Program-made: the position numbers and the translations under genes | Assembly: GCA_009801015.1 (NCBI GenBank) | Contig: VHZZ01005629.1 | Location: 3,195 to 28,561 of the forward strand | Length of the DNA: 25,367 nucleotides | From: Silene noctiflora | Taxonomy: Eukaryota; Streptophyta; Magnoliopsida; Caryophyllales; Caryophyllaceae | Direction: 5' to 3' | In this document: piece by piece, positions 21,201 to 25,367 of the stretch | Position numbering within the stretch: the stretch's first letter is position 1 | Layout of the letters: each line of letters starts with the position of its first letter | The notes under the pieces: model-generated | What the model was told of the DNA's origin: nothing | Database searches by the model: none | What the model saw: the letters and a program-made list of their open reading frames with translations, nothing else

Positions 21201-24009
21201 AACACAATGCCCACTTTTTATGAACGGGGATTTTTACCCAATGTTGCTTCAAATTCCAACATGTAAACATTTTATAAAAATCATCTAATATAAGTTCAAC
21301 CCGAGGAACAGTTTAAGAAATACTCTAAGTAGTAAGTACCATGATTTGTCTTTGAATAATTAAAGATTCGTAATGATATGATGTTTATTGAGGAGTAAAC
21401 AGTGATTAAATTGATGGCTAATGAAATCAAGAATAAATAATCATAATCAATCTATTATATACATGCCATTTAAAAAAATGAAATTGAGAATTTATATTAT
21501 TTGCATAACATTCCAGCGAGTTTACGGGTGTATTACATGTTTTAAAATAACTCAGGATATATCTTAGATCTTGAAAAACATGGGAGGTATGCCATAGATA
21601 ATCCCTTATTTAAACTATGTTTAGACCGATGCATTTCAAGGATCATTTTTATTCTGAAAAGTAATATTTAATATTAACTAAGAGACAGCAAGGGGGTGAC
21701 TTCAATGTACAAAAAGATATCATATATGTAACACTTAACTACAAAAAACACACCAAGACGGTGATGCTCATATAGAAAAAGAGGCGTTCTGGATTTATAA
21801 TTACGCTCTCAAATTACTGACGGTAATCTTATCTACCAAAAAAAAGAAGAAAAGACAAATTCCAAAGAAGGTGAAGCGTAAAGCTCCAAATATATAATAG
21901 ATTCAAATAATGGAACTTGAACTCTTAATGGGAAGAGTCAACATCATTAAAAACAAAAGGTTCCATTCAATCCGAATAACATAGATTGACGCTAGGCCCG
22001 TCCAAAAAAAAACCTCTTTCTTTATTATTTGACTCTCTCCGGCCAGTTATAAGAGGCTACGATCGAAAACCAGTATACTTTTGGGTTAAATCTTCCAGTT
22101 CTATCATTTTTTTGCTTGGGTCAAGTAGCCATGTGCCCATGTCCAGTGGCCGACTGCTGGATATGGTACGAACTCCATAACAAGATCCAAGTCCCGTTGA
22201 CTCAACACCAGCATGACCCGAAAGTACCATGTCTAGCTTTCCTCTGAAGAATAAGAAAAGAAAATGCCTAGGGAAGACGTGTTCAGAGACCTCCAGTTGG
22301 TGCATTAAGCAGCAGAAATTGCATACAGCATCAACATGGGGAAAAAAATCTGTACCACAGCTAACTTGTACAAGTAACCATCTGAAAGTCAGCAGTTACA
22401 AGTACTGGTGGTGGAGTTTGTAATTGTGTATCTCGTCCCTTACATTAGACTTGAGAAGTTCCCTTTAACCCTCCCACCCCCACCCCCACCCCCACCCCAT
22501 CCAACGCACTTTCTCTCCCTAAAAGGACGCTTCAGATACCAATTTTAGGTTTAACACTGCTATAGTCAAATAAAGGGATTTAGGCCTTAGGGTGTCCAAA
22601 TGCAACAACTTGAATCCACATGTTGATAGAACTAAGACCTTCACTAATACCACCTTCTGATTCATGTGAGAAAATTTCTAAATAACAGCACATAATTGAT
22701 GAAGTTTATCAGCCAACAATCAGAGGAGCATACCAGGAGGAAGCTTGTTCCTGTCATATTTAAGCTTCTTCATATGGGGCCCTTCGTCCCGCTGTGGCGG
22801 CCTACTTACTTTCATTGGTCTATCATCTACATGATCCCTTATGCGCTCTCGTCTTTCTTCACGCTCCTAAAAGTTACAAGATAACATTTGAGAACAGCAT
22901 ATGACAGAGACGTAATGGACGTGTATCATTATGTCAAGTAACTCGGCATAGAACATAAATATTGCTTCAATAATTGCTTTTGCAAATCGGCAAAACTGTC
23001 TGAAAGAAAGTCTTCAGACAACAATTATCACATAATTAATTACCCTAAACAAGAATAGAGAGAATAACTGTAATGTTTCACTTATTTAGATAATAAGACC
23101 TTAGTCCCTTCAGACATTGTAAGCCAATCCCAAAAGTATGTAAACGTCAACCCCAAAATAACTCAGAATGCCCGGACAATGCAAACTACCACCATCAGTC
23201 CACCACCCAGGGAACACTTCACTTAAAACCATGTTACAACTAAATTACTGTATCAATTCATATGCAAAATTCATGTGAATTGATGTTTATTTTGACTGCT
23301 ACAAGACTCAAAACTAGGGAATAAGCACATCTGCACGAGTTCTAGGTCTATAATATACTACACAACCAAACAAGATTCATTAGTCCTGGATTAGAGAACC
23401 AAAGCTCCACTTCCAAAGCAATCAACATCCTCTCTAATTCGTTCATTCACAGTCAGTAAGGGAAAATTTGGAAAAATTGCAAGATGGGTTTTTTCCTTTA
23501 TTTTATTTTGTTAATATTTGGAGGGTGCGATTGCTTCTTAGCTCTCCACAAAAATCAACCGCAGCAGCCATTTCAATGTATGTTTCGAAATGAGTTGGCA
23601 GACAAGAGAAAATGAATGGAGAATTACAAAGTTAATCGATACCCAAATGCAACCTGACACCAGACACACTCGTTTAATGTTATTCTAGCGGGCTTCCTTA
23701 AATAGCTAATAGCCCCCCTAGCTCCACCAGTGGCGACACAAACTTTGAGGTTTGACAGGAAGGCGAAAGAGGAGGCCCTCTTTATCTTATTTTTTCTTCT
23801 AATTTTCTGATATTTAAGAGTTGAAGCAATTAAAATTAAAATTAAAATGAAAAATAGCAGATAGCAGATAGCAGATAGCAGATAGCATAGCATACCCGAC
23901 GTAGAGTTTGAACAGATGACTCATGATCATGTGGCGTGAGATGTTCCCCTAAGTGTTGCTCCAAGTAATCCTCATCGTCTTCAGGCAACGGTGACGCATT
24001 CAAGTCCAT
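4980..24009 (-). CDS. Bifunctional mRNA-capping enzyme (RNA 5'-triphosphatase + guanylyltransferase), 17 exons, 676 aa
   Basis: Nuclear enzyme that makes the 5' cap of Pol II transcripts: it removes the gamma phosphate of the nascent RNA, then transfers GMP from GTP through a lysine-GMP intermediate. Exons by position, first to last: 23896-24009, 22734-22866, 20266-20417, 18817-18900, 18667-18729, 15910-16050, 15437-15640, 13250-13369, 12146-12195, 11243-11405, 11026-11145, 7085-7207, 6898-6996, 6330-6419, 6133-6217, 5236-5369, 4980-5135. They sum to 2031 nt, and all introns are GT-AG. Visible in the protein: acidic N-terminus (MDLNASPLPEDDED); phosphatase domain about 83-275 with loop HCTHGHNRTG (Cys203, Arg209); guanylyltransferase about 340-640 with KADGTR (Lys370), LLDGEM (414-419), RRYLIYDL (431-438), ADGLIF (516-521), LKWKYP (537-542) and RVRVDK (609-614). 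The two-domain order is that of plant and animal capping enzymes; the length is within the usual range. No stop or frameshift was seen. The exon 10/11 joint is the only uncertain junction. Confidence 0.95.
5236..5369 (-). CDS. Capping enzyme exon 16 (residues 581-625), motif VI
   Basis: OB-fold segment with GKIIECSWDSEE, then WVCMRVRVDKSTPNEF. RVRVDK (609-614) is motif VI of mRNA guanylyltransferases. Acceptor TTGCAG, donor GTTCAG. Confidence 0.95.
5370..6132 (-). other. Intron 15, 763 bp
   Basis: Noncoding. It contains a near-identical 20-bp motif twice (GACACGAGTGGGATAGAT at 5733-5750 and 5900-5917), the second next to GATCCACTCCC, so a short degraded mobile element may sit at about 5640-5930. 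No terminal repeats could be paired with confidence. Confidence 0.5.
6133..6217 (-). CDS. Capping enzyme exon 15 (residues 553-580, plus first base of codon 581)
   Basis: Encodes VGEDGAEYLYLYDRGKKRLM and then DNNRVTFG, at the start of the C-terminal OB-fold of the guanylyltransferase. Acceptor CTCCAG, donor GTTAAA; the phase 1 intron splits an Asp codon. Confidence 0.93.
6330..6419 (-). CDS. Capping enzyme exon 14 (residues 523-552), motif V
   Basis: Encodes GWDDPYVPRTHEGLLKWKYP and then EMNSVDFLFE. KWK (538-540) is motif V, whose lysines contact the GTP phosphates in this family. Acceptor CATTAG, donor GTATTG. Confidence 0.96.
6420..6897 (-). other. Intron 13, 478 bp
   Basis: AT-rich noncoding sequence with no repeat, MITE end or RNA feature that I can recognise. 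Confidence 0.5.
6898..6996 (-). CDS. Capping enzyme exon 13 (residues 490-522), motif IV
   Basis: Encodes VRRKDFWLLSTVGKVL and ends with SHDADGLIFQ. DGLIF is motif IV of nucleotidyltransferases. Acceptor TCTCAG, donor GTAAAT; phase 0 at both ends. Confidence 0.96.
7085..7207 (-). CDS. Capping enzyme exon 12 (residues 449-489)
   Basis: Encodes LPFCERWKLIEKEVVDPR and ends PPYRYDLEPFR, matching the helical spacer between motifs IIIa and IV of plant guanylyltransferases (family patterns FCERW and YRYDLEPF). Acceptor TTGCAG, donor GTATGC. The 3818-bp intron before it is the largest. Confidence 0.95.
8837..9068. mobile_element. PIF/Harbinger-like (Tourist-type) MITE in intron 11
   Basis: 232 bp with ends CCCTTTGTTTGGAT and, inverted on the right, CCCTTGTTTGGAT (one base shorter). 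Flanked by TAA at 8834-8836 and 9069-9071, the 3-bp target duplication typical of PIF/Harbinger. Further in, GGAGG/CCTCC words also pair. No transposase. Chance open frames run through it on both strands. Confidence 0.75.
9159..9196. repeat. Two mutually exclusive hairpins
   Basis: TAGTTCTT (9159-9166) pairs with AAGAACTA (9172-9179) around a 5-nt loop. AACTATTAC (9175-9183) pairs perfectly with GTAATAGTT (9188-9196) around the 4-nt loop TCCG. The two stems share 9175-9179, so only one can form. Confidence 0.6.
9252..9293 (+). repeat. Tract of 42 adenines in intron 11
   Basis: Uninterrupted A run on the plus strand. It could be the tail of a plus-strand retroposed sequence (a short element at about 9072-9251), but I cannot pair target duplications around it. 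In the gene's transcript it reads as a poly(U) run. Confidence 0.8.
9660..10110 (-). pseudogene. Degenerate LINE reverse-transcriptase relic in intron 11
   Basis: Minus-strand frames, several times shifted, show successive plant LINE thumb landmarks: TFGPVFGCGWGSLPSSYAGL then SIWDPIF (the family has GCxVGSLPxxYLGLPLG and SIWDP), and further on LYLGGEELLKVFHWINWYEV (family DFLWGG...HWVNWxxVC). Catalytic blocks are missing. It contains a perfect 68-bp tandem duplication. Old and dead. Confidence 0.75.
9901..10036. repeat. Perfect 68-bp tandem duplication inside a LINE relic
   Basis: 9901-9968 and 9969-10036 are identical by eye, beginning AGCTCGGCTTCCACAACC and ending AACAAAAAGAGAGA. The AAGAGA before the first copy repeats the unit's end, a plausible slippage or microhomology seed. 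No divergence means it is recent. Confidence 0.93.
10195..10660 (-). pseudogene. LINE ORF2 C-terminal and tail relic in intron 11
   Basis: The minus strand encodes SVFNVIWVDPHAVNDILLAL and then MIKVWVSVVLKMVCWGI, resembling the C-terminal region of plant LINE ORF2 (LFGVxWVMPxxVxDLL ... WGIWxERNNR). It is followed at 10210-10262 by the CCCATATACAAAAGAAGACC-type tail words also seen in introns 2 and 7. It lies upstream of the other relic in the sense direction, so the two are separate insertions or a rearranged copy. Confidence 0.55.
11026..11145 (-). CDS. Capping enzyme exon 11 (residues 409-448), motifs III and IIIa
   Basis: Encodes FHQFTLLDGEMIIDT (motif III, Glu418) and RRYLIYDLIAIN (motif IIIa, Asp437). 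I chose the acceptor CTCACAG because of its good pyrimidine tract. The frame stays open a further 7 codons upstream to an AAG acceptor, so the exon start could be further right by 21 nt. Donor GTTTGT. Confidence 0.85.
11243..11405 (-). CDS. Capping enzyme exon 10 (residues 354-408), catalytic lysine
   Basis: Contains YYYATWKADGTRYM: motif I KxDGxR with Lys370, the residue expected to form the covalent GMP adduct. It continues with DRNFKFRRVQLRFPCKNMSE. The last in-frame donor is GTACGT after the Glu codon, since a stop follows four codons on. Acceptor AAACAG. Confidence 0.92.
11406..12145 (-). other. Intron 9, 740 bp
   Basis: Noncoding. A purine-rich stretch (11630-11815, AAAGAAAAGGGAAAG-type words) is its only mark; on the transcript it is a long pyrimidine tract. 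No mobile-element ends seen. Confidence 0.5.
12146..12195 (-). CDS. Capping enzyme exon 9 (residues 338-353, plus two bases of codon 354)
   Basis: A 50-nt micro-exon encoding TRAHSYFPGSHPVSLD and the first two bases of an Arg codon. FPGSHPVSL is the conserved start of the nucleotidyltransferase domain. Acceptor TTGCAG, donor GTTGGG; the only phase 2 intron follows. Gene finders could easily miss it. Confidence 0.9.
12196..13249 (-). other. Intron 8, 1054 bp
   Basis: Holds the palindrome pair at 12369-12534, otherwise AT-rich sequence without recognisable features. The open frame around 12836-13177 has no protein-like signal and crosses no conserved motif. Confidence 0.5.
12369..12534. mobile_element. 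Possible small MITE with palindromic ends in intron 8
   Basis: Left: the palindrome ATGAGACAGTCTCAT (12369-12383). Right: the perfect palindrome GTCTTGTACAAGAC (12521-12534) after AACG. The GAGAC/GTCTC plus GTCTTGTACAAGAC style recalls abundant MITE ends, but I cannot show one matched inverted repeat or a target duplication. Confidence 0.3.
13250..13369 (-). CDS. Capping enzyme exon 8 (residues 298-337), interdomain linker
   Basis: Starts EKQEDTVMITNDDVLGD and ends RRFCLDMLKLPAP. The NDDxLGDxIP string marks the lead-in to the guanylyltransferase domain in plant proteins. Acceptor CAACAG, donor GTATGT; phase 0 at both ends. Confidence 0.93.
13440..15170 (-). pseudogene. Degenerate LINE ORF2 relic in intron 7, with an insertion
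   Basis: In sense direction: FLFADDTLNFC with LFEAMTALKINLRK (catalytic FADD and following block, about 15020-15135), then by frame change SLGASFKCKSVWDPVITRF and LFTIPVAGALKLEKF (about 14700). An AT-rich insert interrupts at about 14095-14530. Then LFRIGSLKDATVKEIV and WNNNSHNWDV (about 13730-13810), the ORF2 C-terminal landmark, and the tail words at 13500-13560. Many frame breaks; old. Confidence 0.8.
14095..14530. mobile_element. AT-rich insertion of unknown class inside the LINE relic
   Basis: Interrupts the LINE C-terminal homology. It starts near GAGCATGTTCAATG and has a strongly AT-rich core (14230-14420). CTCTCC/GGAGAG words near both sides suggest weak inverted repeats, but I could not define ends or a target duplication. 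Confidence 0.35.
15437..15640 (-). CDS. Capping enzyme exon 7 (residues 230-297), end of phosphatase domain and linker
   Basis: Encodes RPPGIYKQDYIDSLYAFYHE, which closes the phosphatase domain, then PSTPEWKRS and the acidic linker DLNGEALPEDDDG. Acceptor GGACAG, donor GTATGA; phase 0 at both ends. It is the longest exon (204 nt). Confidence 0.95.
15910..16050 (-). CDS. Capping enzyme exon 6 (residues 183-229), phosphatase active site
   Basis: Carries the P-loop HCTHGHNRTG at residues 202-211. Cys203 is the expected nucleophile and Arg209 the phosphate-binding residue. This HCxHGxNRTG form separates RNA triphosphatases of capping enzymes from ordinary protein phosphatases. Acceptor TTGTAG, donor GTCAGT; phase 0 at both ends. 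Confidence 0.97.
16917..17647. repeat. Duplicated intron segment, one copy interrupted by a MITE
   Basis: Copy A (16917-17387) and copy B (17417-17647) share in order GAGTAAGGGAAA, ATCTATCTGCTCTAACTATT, AGACAAAATATCAGAT, TTTAAGATATTTTTCTAAAT, AATCAAGCCT and TTAACATTCATATATTA, with substitutions and small indels. Copy A is longer only because of the element at 17087-17345. The original unit was about 210-240 bp. Confidence 0.85.
17087..17345. mobile_element. Stowaway-like (Tc1/mariner) MITE in intron 5
   Basis: 259 bp bounded by TA at 17085-17086 and 17346-17347. Left end TTCCCTCCAATTCTTC...TTCCCATTT pairs with the right end read inverted, CTCCCCCTCATTC...TTCCCATTTG, an imperfect terminal repeat of about 40 bp with the CTCCCTCC signature of Stowaway. 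No transposase. The unoccupied site is seen in the sister copy near 17600. Confidence 0.85.
18021..18186. repeat. 93-bp direct tandem repeat in intron 5
   Basis: GATCATAGCAACACCAAGAG begins at 18021 and again at 18114; GAGGGCTCAACCCCATAGA and GGAATTAA follow in both. The copies differ at a handful of bases, so the duplication is older than the two 68-bp ones. Confidence 0.85.
18247..18375. repeat. Inverted-repeat pair, possible short MITE in intron 5
   Basis: TTTGTCCCAC at 18247-18256 and GTGGGACAAA at 18366-18375 pair perfectly over 10 bp, 129 bp overall. CCCATC and GATGGG words also lie nearby. No clear target duplication. Confidence 0.4.
18667..18729 (-). CDS. Capping enzyme exon 5 (residues 162-182)
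   Basis: A 63-nt exon encoding IRCQGRDSVPDNEAVNTFVF plus E. The CxGRDxVPD string is conserved in plant and animal capping enzymes. Acceptor CACAG, donor GTACGC; phase 0 at both ends. Confidence 0.94.
18817..18900 (-). CDS. Capping enzyme exon 4 (residues 134-161)
   Basis: Encodes IGMVVDLTNTDRYY followed by FKKEGIKYMK, the central beta strand and helix of the phosphatase fold (the family pattern is LVIDLTNTxRYY). Acceptor GCTAG, donor GTACAT; phase 0 at both ends. The intron to exon 5 is only 87 bp. Confidence 0.95.
18901..20265 (-). other. Intron 3, 1365 bp
   Basis: AT-rich noncoding sequence; its only notable part is the possible SINE at about 19434. A GAGTCGCCAC word at 19370-19379, common in plant repeats, suggests further degraded repeat sequence at 19250-19430. 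Confidence 0.5.
19434..19560 (+). mobile_element. Possible tRNA-derived SINE fragment in intron 3
   Basis: TGGCACAGCTGG (19434-19445) fits the Pol III A-box consensus TRGCNNAGYNGG fully. GGTCATGAGGCC, 36 nt downstream (19470-19481), is a degenerate B-box at the right distance. No A-tail or target duplication is clear, and no cloverleaf forms, so this is not a tRNA gene. Confidence 0.35.
20266..20417 (-). CDS. Capping enzyme exon 3 (residues 83-133), start of the triphosphatase domain
   Basis: Begins GWLDCPNFG and holds the PPGKRYSF segment, both hallmarks of the N-terminal triphosphatase domain of this family. Acceptor TTTCAG, donor GTAAGC. The exon closes in phase 0 after VKNFK. Confidence 0.95.
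21171..21208. repeat. 20-bp tandem repeat in intron 2
   Basis: GAGCCTCGTGAACACAATAT at 21171-21190, then again from 21191 with the last two bases changed. Confidence 0.85.
21680..21990 (-). pseudogene. LINE 3'-end relic in intron 2
   Basis: The minus strand reads NDVDSSH, then EFKFHYLNLLYIWSFTLHL, resembling the last segment of plant LINE ORF2 (...ERxxRxFxDxExS...LKxxFLxxLYDWS). It is followed by ATACAAAAAGATA/ACACCAAG-type tail words at 21700-21785, like those in introns 7 and 11. Short and decayed. Confidence 0.5.
22473..22498 (-). repeat. G-run repeat, G-quadruplex motif on the transcribed strand (intron 2)
   Basis: The plus strand is a CCCCCA repeat. In the gene's transcript it becomes runs of 4, 5, 5, 5 and 3 G separated by single U, then A and GGG. 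Four or more G-runs with one-base loops meet the strict quadruplex rule. It lies about 235 nt downstream of the exon 2 donor. Confidence 0.85.
22734..22866 (-). CDS. Capping enzyme exon 2 (residues 39-82, plus first base of codon 83)
   Basis: Charged linker that begins EREERRERIRDHVDDRP and ends DRNKLPPG. It lies between CTTTTAG and the donor GTATGC; the following intron is phase 1. It joins to the GWLDCP of exon 3 by a split Gly codon. Low complexity and basic/acidic, with no catalytic residues. Confidence 0.9.
22867..23895 (-). other. Intron 1, 1029 bp
   Basis: Begins at once with the heptamer repeat (23854-23888), followed by AAAATT-type repeats (about 23830-23849). The rest is AT-rich without recognisable features. 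Confidence 0.55.
23854..23888. repeat. Heptamer minisatellite abutting the intron 1 donor
   Basis: Four perfect ATAGCAG units (23854-23881) and a fifth with one change (ATAGCAT, 23882-23888). In transcript sense this is CTGCTAT x4 after a CTATGCTAT variant that begins within a few nt of the donor GTATG. Confidence 0.9.
23896..24009 (-). CDS. Capping enzyme exon 1 (residues 1-38), start codon
   Basis: Opens with MDLNASPLPEDDEDY and ends ...SSVQTLRR before the donor GTATG; phase 0. The start is the first ATG in frame and gives the acidic DLNxxPxPEDD head that I associate with plant capping enzymes. The context has T at -3 and G at +4, so it is not an ideal plant start. Two short upstream ORFs end 4 and 8 nt before this ATG. 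Confidence 0.9.
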
Positions 24010-24355
24010 CAAACTACTCAATCAGCATACAACATCAACAACACAGCTCAATACCTTCAAAGCTAAGATGCTCGGACTCCGGCCAACACGGATCCGGACA
24101 CGGATTTCGTGTCCGACCCACAGTCAGAAATCGGACCCTTCTTTTTTGGTTGCCGTTGAAGAATCAAACGAAGCGAAGAAGATGCAGAATCAAAGGTAGG
24201 TTTTGAGGAGGGAGCCAGTGAATAATAAATAAAAGAAATACAGTAATAATTTTGTTCAAGAGGAAGGAGATCGCAAGGTTAAAGAAAGAAGATGACGAAG
24301 ATAGGTGTTGTCAGTTGTGGGTCAAATAAGTTGAATAAGGGTTTAGAGTCGGAAC
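24010..24355 (-). promoter_or_regulatory. 5' leader and core promoter region of the capping-enzyme gene
   Basis: On the transcribed strand this stretch is pyrimidine-rich (many CTTCTT and CCTTCCTC runs), as plant leaders often are, with no long ORF. A near telo-box AAACCCTT lies at about 24347-24340. I see no clear TATA box; the AT-rich stretch near 24215-24250 is the only candidate. The start of transcription cannot be fixed from sequence. Confidence 0.5.
24014..24035 (-). promoter_or_regulatory. Two overlapping micro-uORFs in the capping-enzyme leader
   Basis: Reading toward the start codon, ATG at 24035-24033 encodes MLYAD then TGA (ends 24018). ATG at 24028-24026, in another frame, encodes MLIE then TAG (ends 24014). 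They are the only ATGs I see in the leader within about 300 nt, and both end within 8 nt of the main ATG. They matter only if transcription starts upstream of 24035, which I infer from the open pyrimidine-rich leader. Confidence 0.6.
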
Positions 24356-24480
24356 TAGAGGTGGCATTGGGCCGGCTCATGAACTGGCCCATCGTGTCTA
24401 AGCCCATAAATACACGGCCCAGGCACGGGCAATGGACTAGCCGTGCCGTACATTAACAAGACATACATCCCCAACACTCC
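24356..24480. mobile_element. GGGCC-rich hAT-like MITE fragment upstream of the gene
   Basis: Starts TAGAGGTGGCATTGGGCCGG, resembling the end of a common plant hAT-type element. Internal inverted repeats: TGGGCC/GGCCCA (24368-24373, 24386-24391) and GGCACGG/CCGTGCC (24422-24428, 24441-24447). I find no matching right end in the window, so it is partial or decayed. Confidence 0.45.
24368..24421. promoter_or_regulatory. Cluster of four site II (TGGGCY) motifs
   Basis: TGGGCC on the plus strand at 24368-24373. On the minus strand, TGGGCC at 24386-24391, TGGGCT at 24401-24406 and TGGGCC at 24416-24421. Site II elements are known TCP-binding promoter motifs of plant housekeeping genes; the cluster lies 360-410 bp upstream of the ATG. 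Their use here is inference. Confidence 0.45.
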
Positions 24481-24986
24481 CAGCCTATTGTGTCAACAAA
24501 AGATTATGCACCGCTAACACGACAAGTTAAAAAGTGAACAAAATCATTACTTCTTGGAAATTTTGACTAAAATTGCTACACTTATTTTCTTGAAATATAA
24601 AAAAAAATTAATTTCATGGAATAACGTTACTAAAATTTTACAAAAATTACATAAAAAGTTTCCTAAAATTAGATGTTTGTGGAGTACTATTTATTGTAAT
24701 TTCCGAATTTAGAATTTAGATTTTTGTATATAAAATGCAGTATTTTAACACGAATATATATATTTATAAAGATCAATTGATGAAAATACTCTTTAATGTT
24801 GCAATTTTTAAAAATGAATACCTCATCAAAAAAAAAAATTAAAACTTAATAATTTAATGTGCACTTCGTCAACATTTGGTATTTGGATTCAGGCAAAAAA
24901 AAAAGGCAATATTCCGGCCATTTTTTAAATTCTCCTCCAAACTCCATATTTTATCCCCATTATACTCTTATGCTGTTTTTTTCCTA
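24481..24986. other. AT-rich intergenic stretch
   Basis: No gene, RNA or repeat that I can support; A and T runs dominate. Confidence 0.5.
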
Positions 24987-25367
24987 CTAGTATAGATCCC
25001 GCGCAATGAATGCACGAAATTTATAGTGTTTCTATTTTTGTAAGACTTATTCATGCTAAATTAACATCTCATTAAATTTTTATATTTTGATATGAGAAGA
25101 AAAATTAACTGTAAAATTAATTAAGAAAATTAAGTAATATCGTGAAATTTATATATTAATTATTATTTTTAATCACAAAACTAATTATTTAATTTTACAA
25201 ACTTCTCAACTTGTTTTAAAGATTTTTTCTTTCGACAAATTAAATAATCTCAGTTTATATTTTTGTTTTAGAGAGAGCAACTAATATGCGTCAAATCATT
25301 CTCTAACAAAGTTTAGCAATTTGTATTTAGACTTTTATTTTATTTTAATTAAAAATTGTTTTAATTT
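24987..25367 (-). mobile_element. Probable Helitron 3' end, element runs out of the window
   Basis: Minus strand: stem TTTCGTGC (25019-25012), 7-nt loop, GCGCGGGA (25004-24997), pairing over 8 positions with G-T wobbles. Then ATCTATA and CTAG at 24990-24987, followed by host T (24986). Hairpin, short spacer, CTRR and a following T is the Helitron 3' signature. The 25020-25367 stretch is AT-rich filler with no Rep/helicase, so the element is probably non-autonomous. Confidence 0.45.

Larger units (their letters stand above)
20418..22733 (-). other. Intron 2, 2316 bp
   Basis: Contains the G-run (22473-22498), a LINE 3' relic (about 21680-21990) and a 20-bp tandem repeat (21171-21208). The rest is AT-rich and unremarkable. 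Confidence 0.55.

Noticed and set aside
1-25367. LTR retrotransposons or integrated virus copies
   Set aside because: No paired long terminal repeats, primer-binding site, integrase, protease or capsid signature was found; the only reverse transcriptases are LINE-type.

Overview
The window is nuclear DNA from a flowering plant, most likely a eudicot. It is AT-rich, and a single gene is cut by 16 GT-AG introns packed with LINE relics, MITE-like elements and simple repeats. The encoded protein is clearly the plant type of mRNA-capping enzyme. I could not fix the family or species. Palindromic intron motifs of the kind I associate with Caryophyllales are only a weak hint.

The main content is one host gene on the minus strand. 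I assembled it by hand from 17 exons between 24009 (ATG) and 4980 (TAG), giving a 676-residue bifunctional mRNA-capping enzyme. Exons 3-7 carry the cysteine-phosphatase-type RNA 5'-triphosphatase (loop HCTHGHNRTG, residues 202-211). Exons 9-17 carry the guanylyltransferase: KADGTR with Lys370, then DGE, DGLIF, KWK and RVRVDK. Every junction keeps frame, and 13 of 16 introns are phase 0. One junction, exon 10/11, gives a protein a few residues shorter than I expect of relatives and needs transcript evidence. The 5' leader has two tiny overlapping upstream ORFs. Upstream of it a TE-like GGGCC-rich block carries four site II (TGGGCY) motifs. A canonical AATAAA lies about 320 bp after the stop.

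Layout from left to right. 40-527: six GC-rich palindromes of about 41 bp at 83-95 bp spacing, of unknown nature. About 750-3704 (minus): an L1-type LINE with an ORF1 remnant, an endonuclease and a reverse transcriptase with intact-looking catalytic motifs, cut off at its 3' side. 3776-4468: a hAT-type non-autonomous element with an 8-bp target duplication, whose left end was later copied in a 68-bp tandem duplication. 4640-24009: the capping-enzyme gene. 24010-24355: leader and promoter. 24356 onward: the GGGCC-rich element, an AT-rich stretch, and the apparent 3' end of a Helitron running out of the window.

The introns hold degenerate LINE ORF2 pieces in introns 2, 7 and 11, all in the gene's own orientation. 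They also hold a PIF/Harbinger-like MITE (8837-9068), a Stowaway-like MITE (17087-17345) sitting in one copy of a duplicated segment whose other copy is the empty site, a possible tRNA-derived SINE (about 19434), a G-quadruplex-type G-run on the transcribed strand (22473-22498), and a heptamer repeat pressed against the intron 1 donor. I found no second host gene, no functional RNA gene and no plausible new multi-gene system. The value of the window lies in the gene model and in the transposon archaeology.
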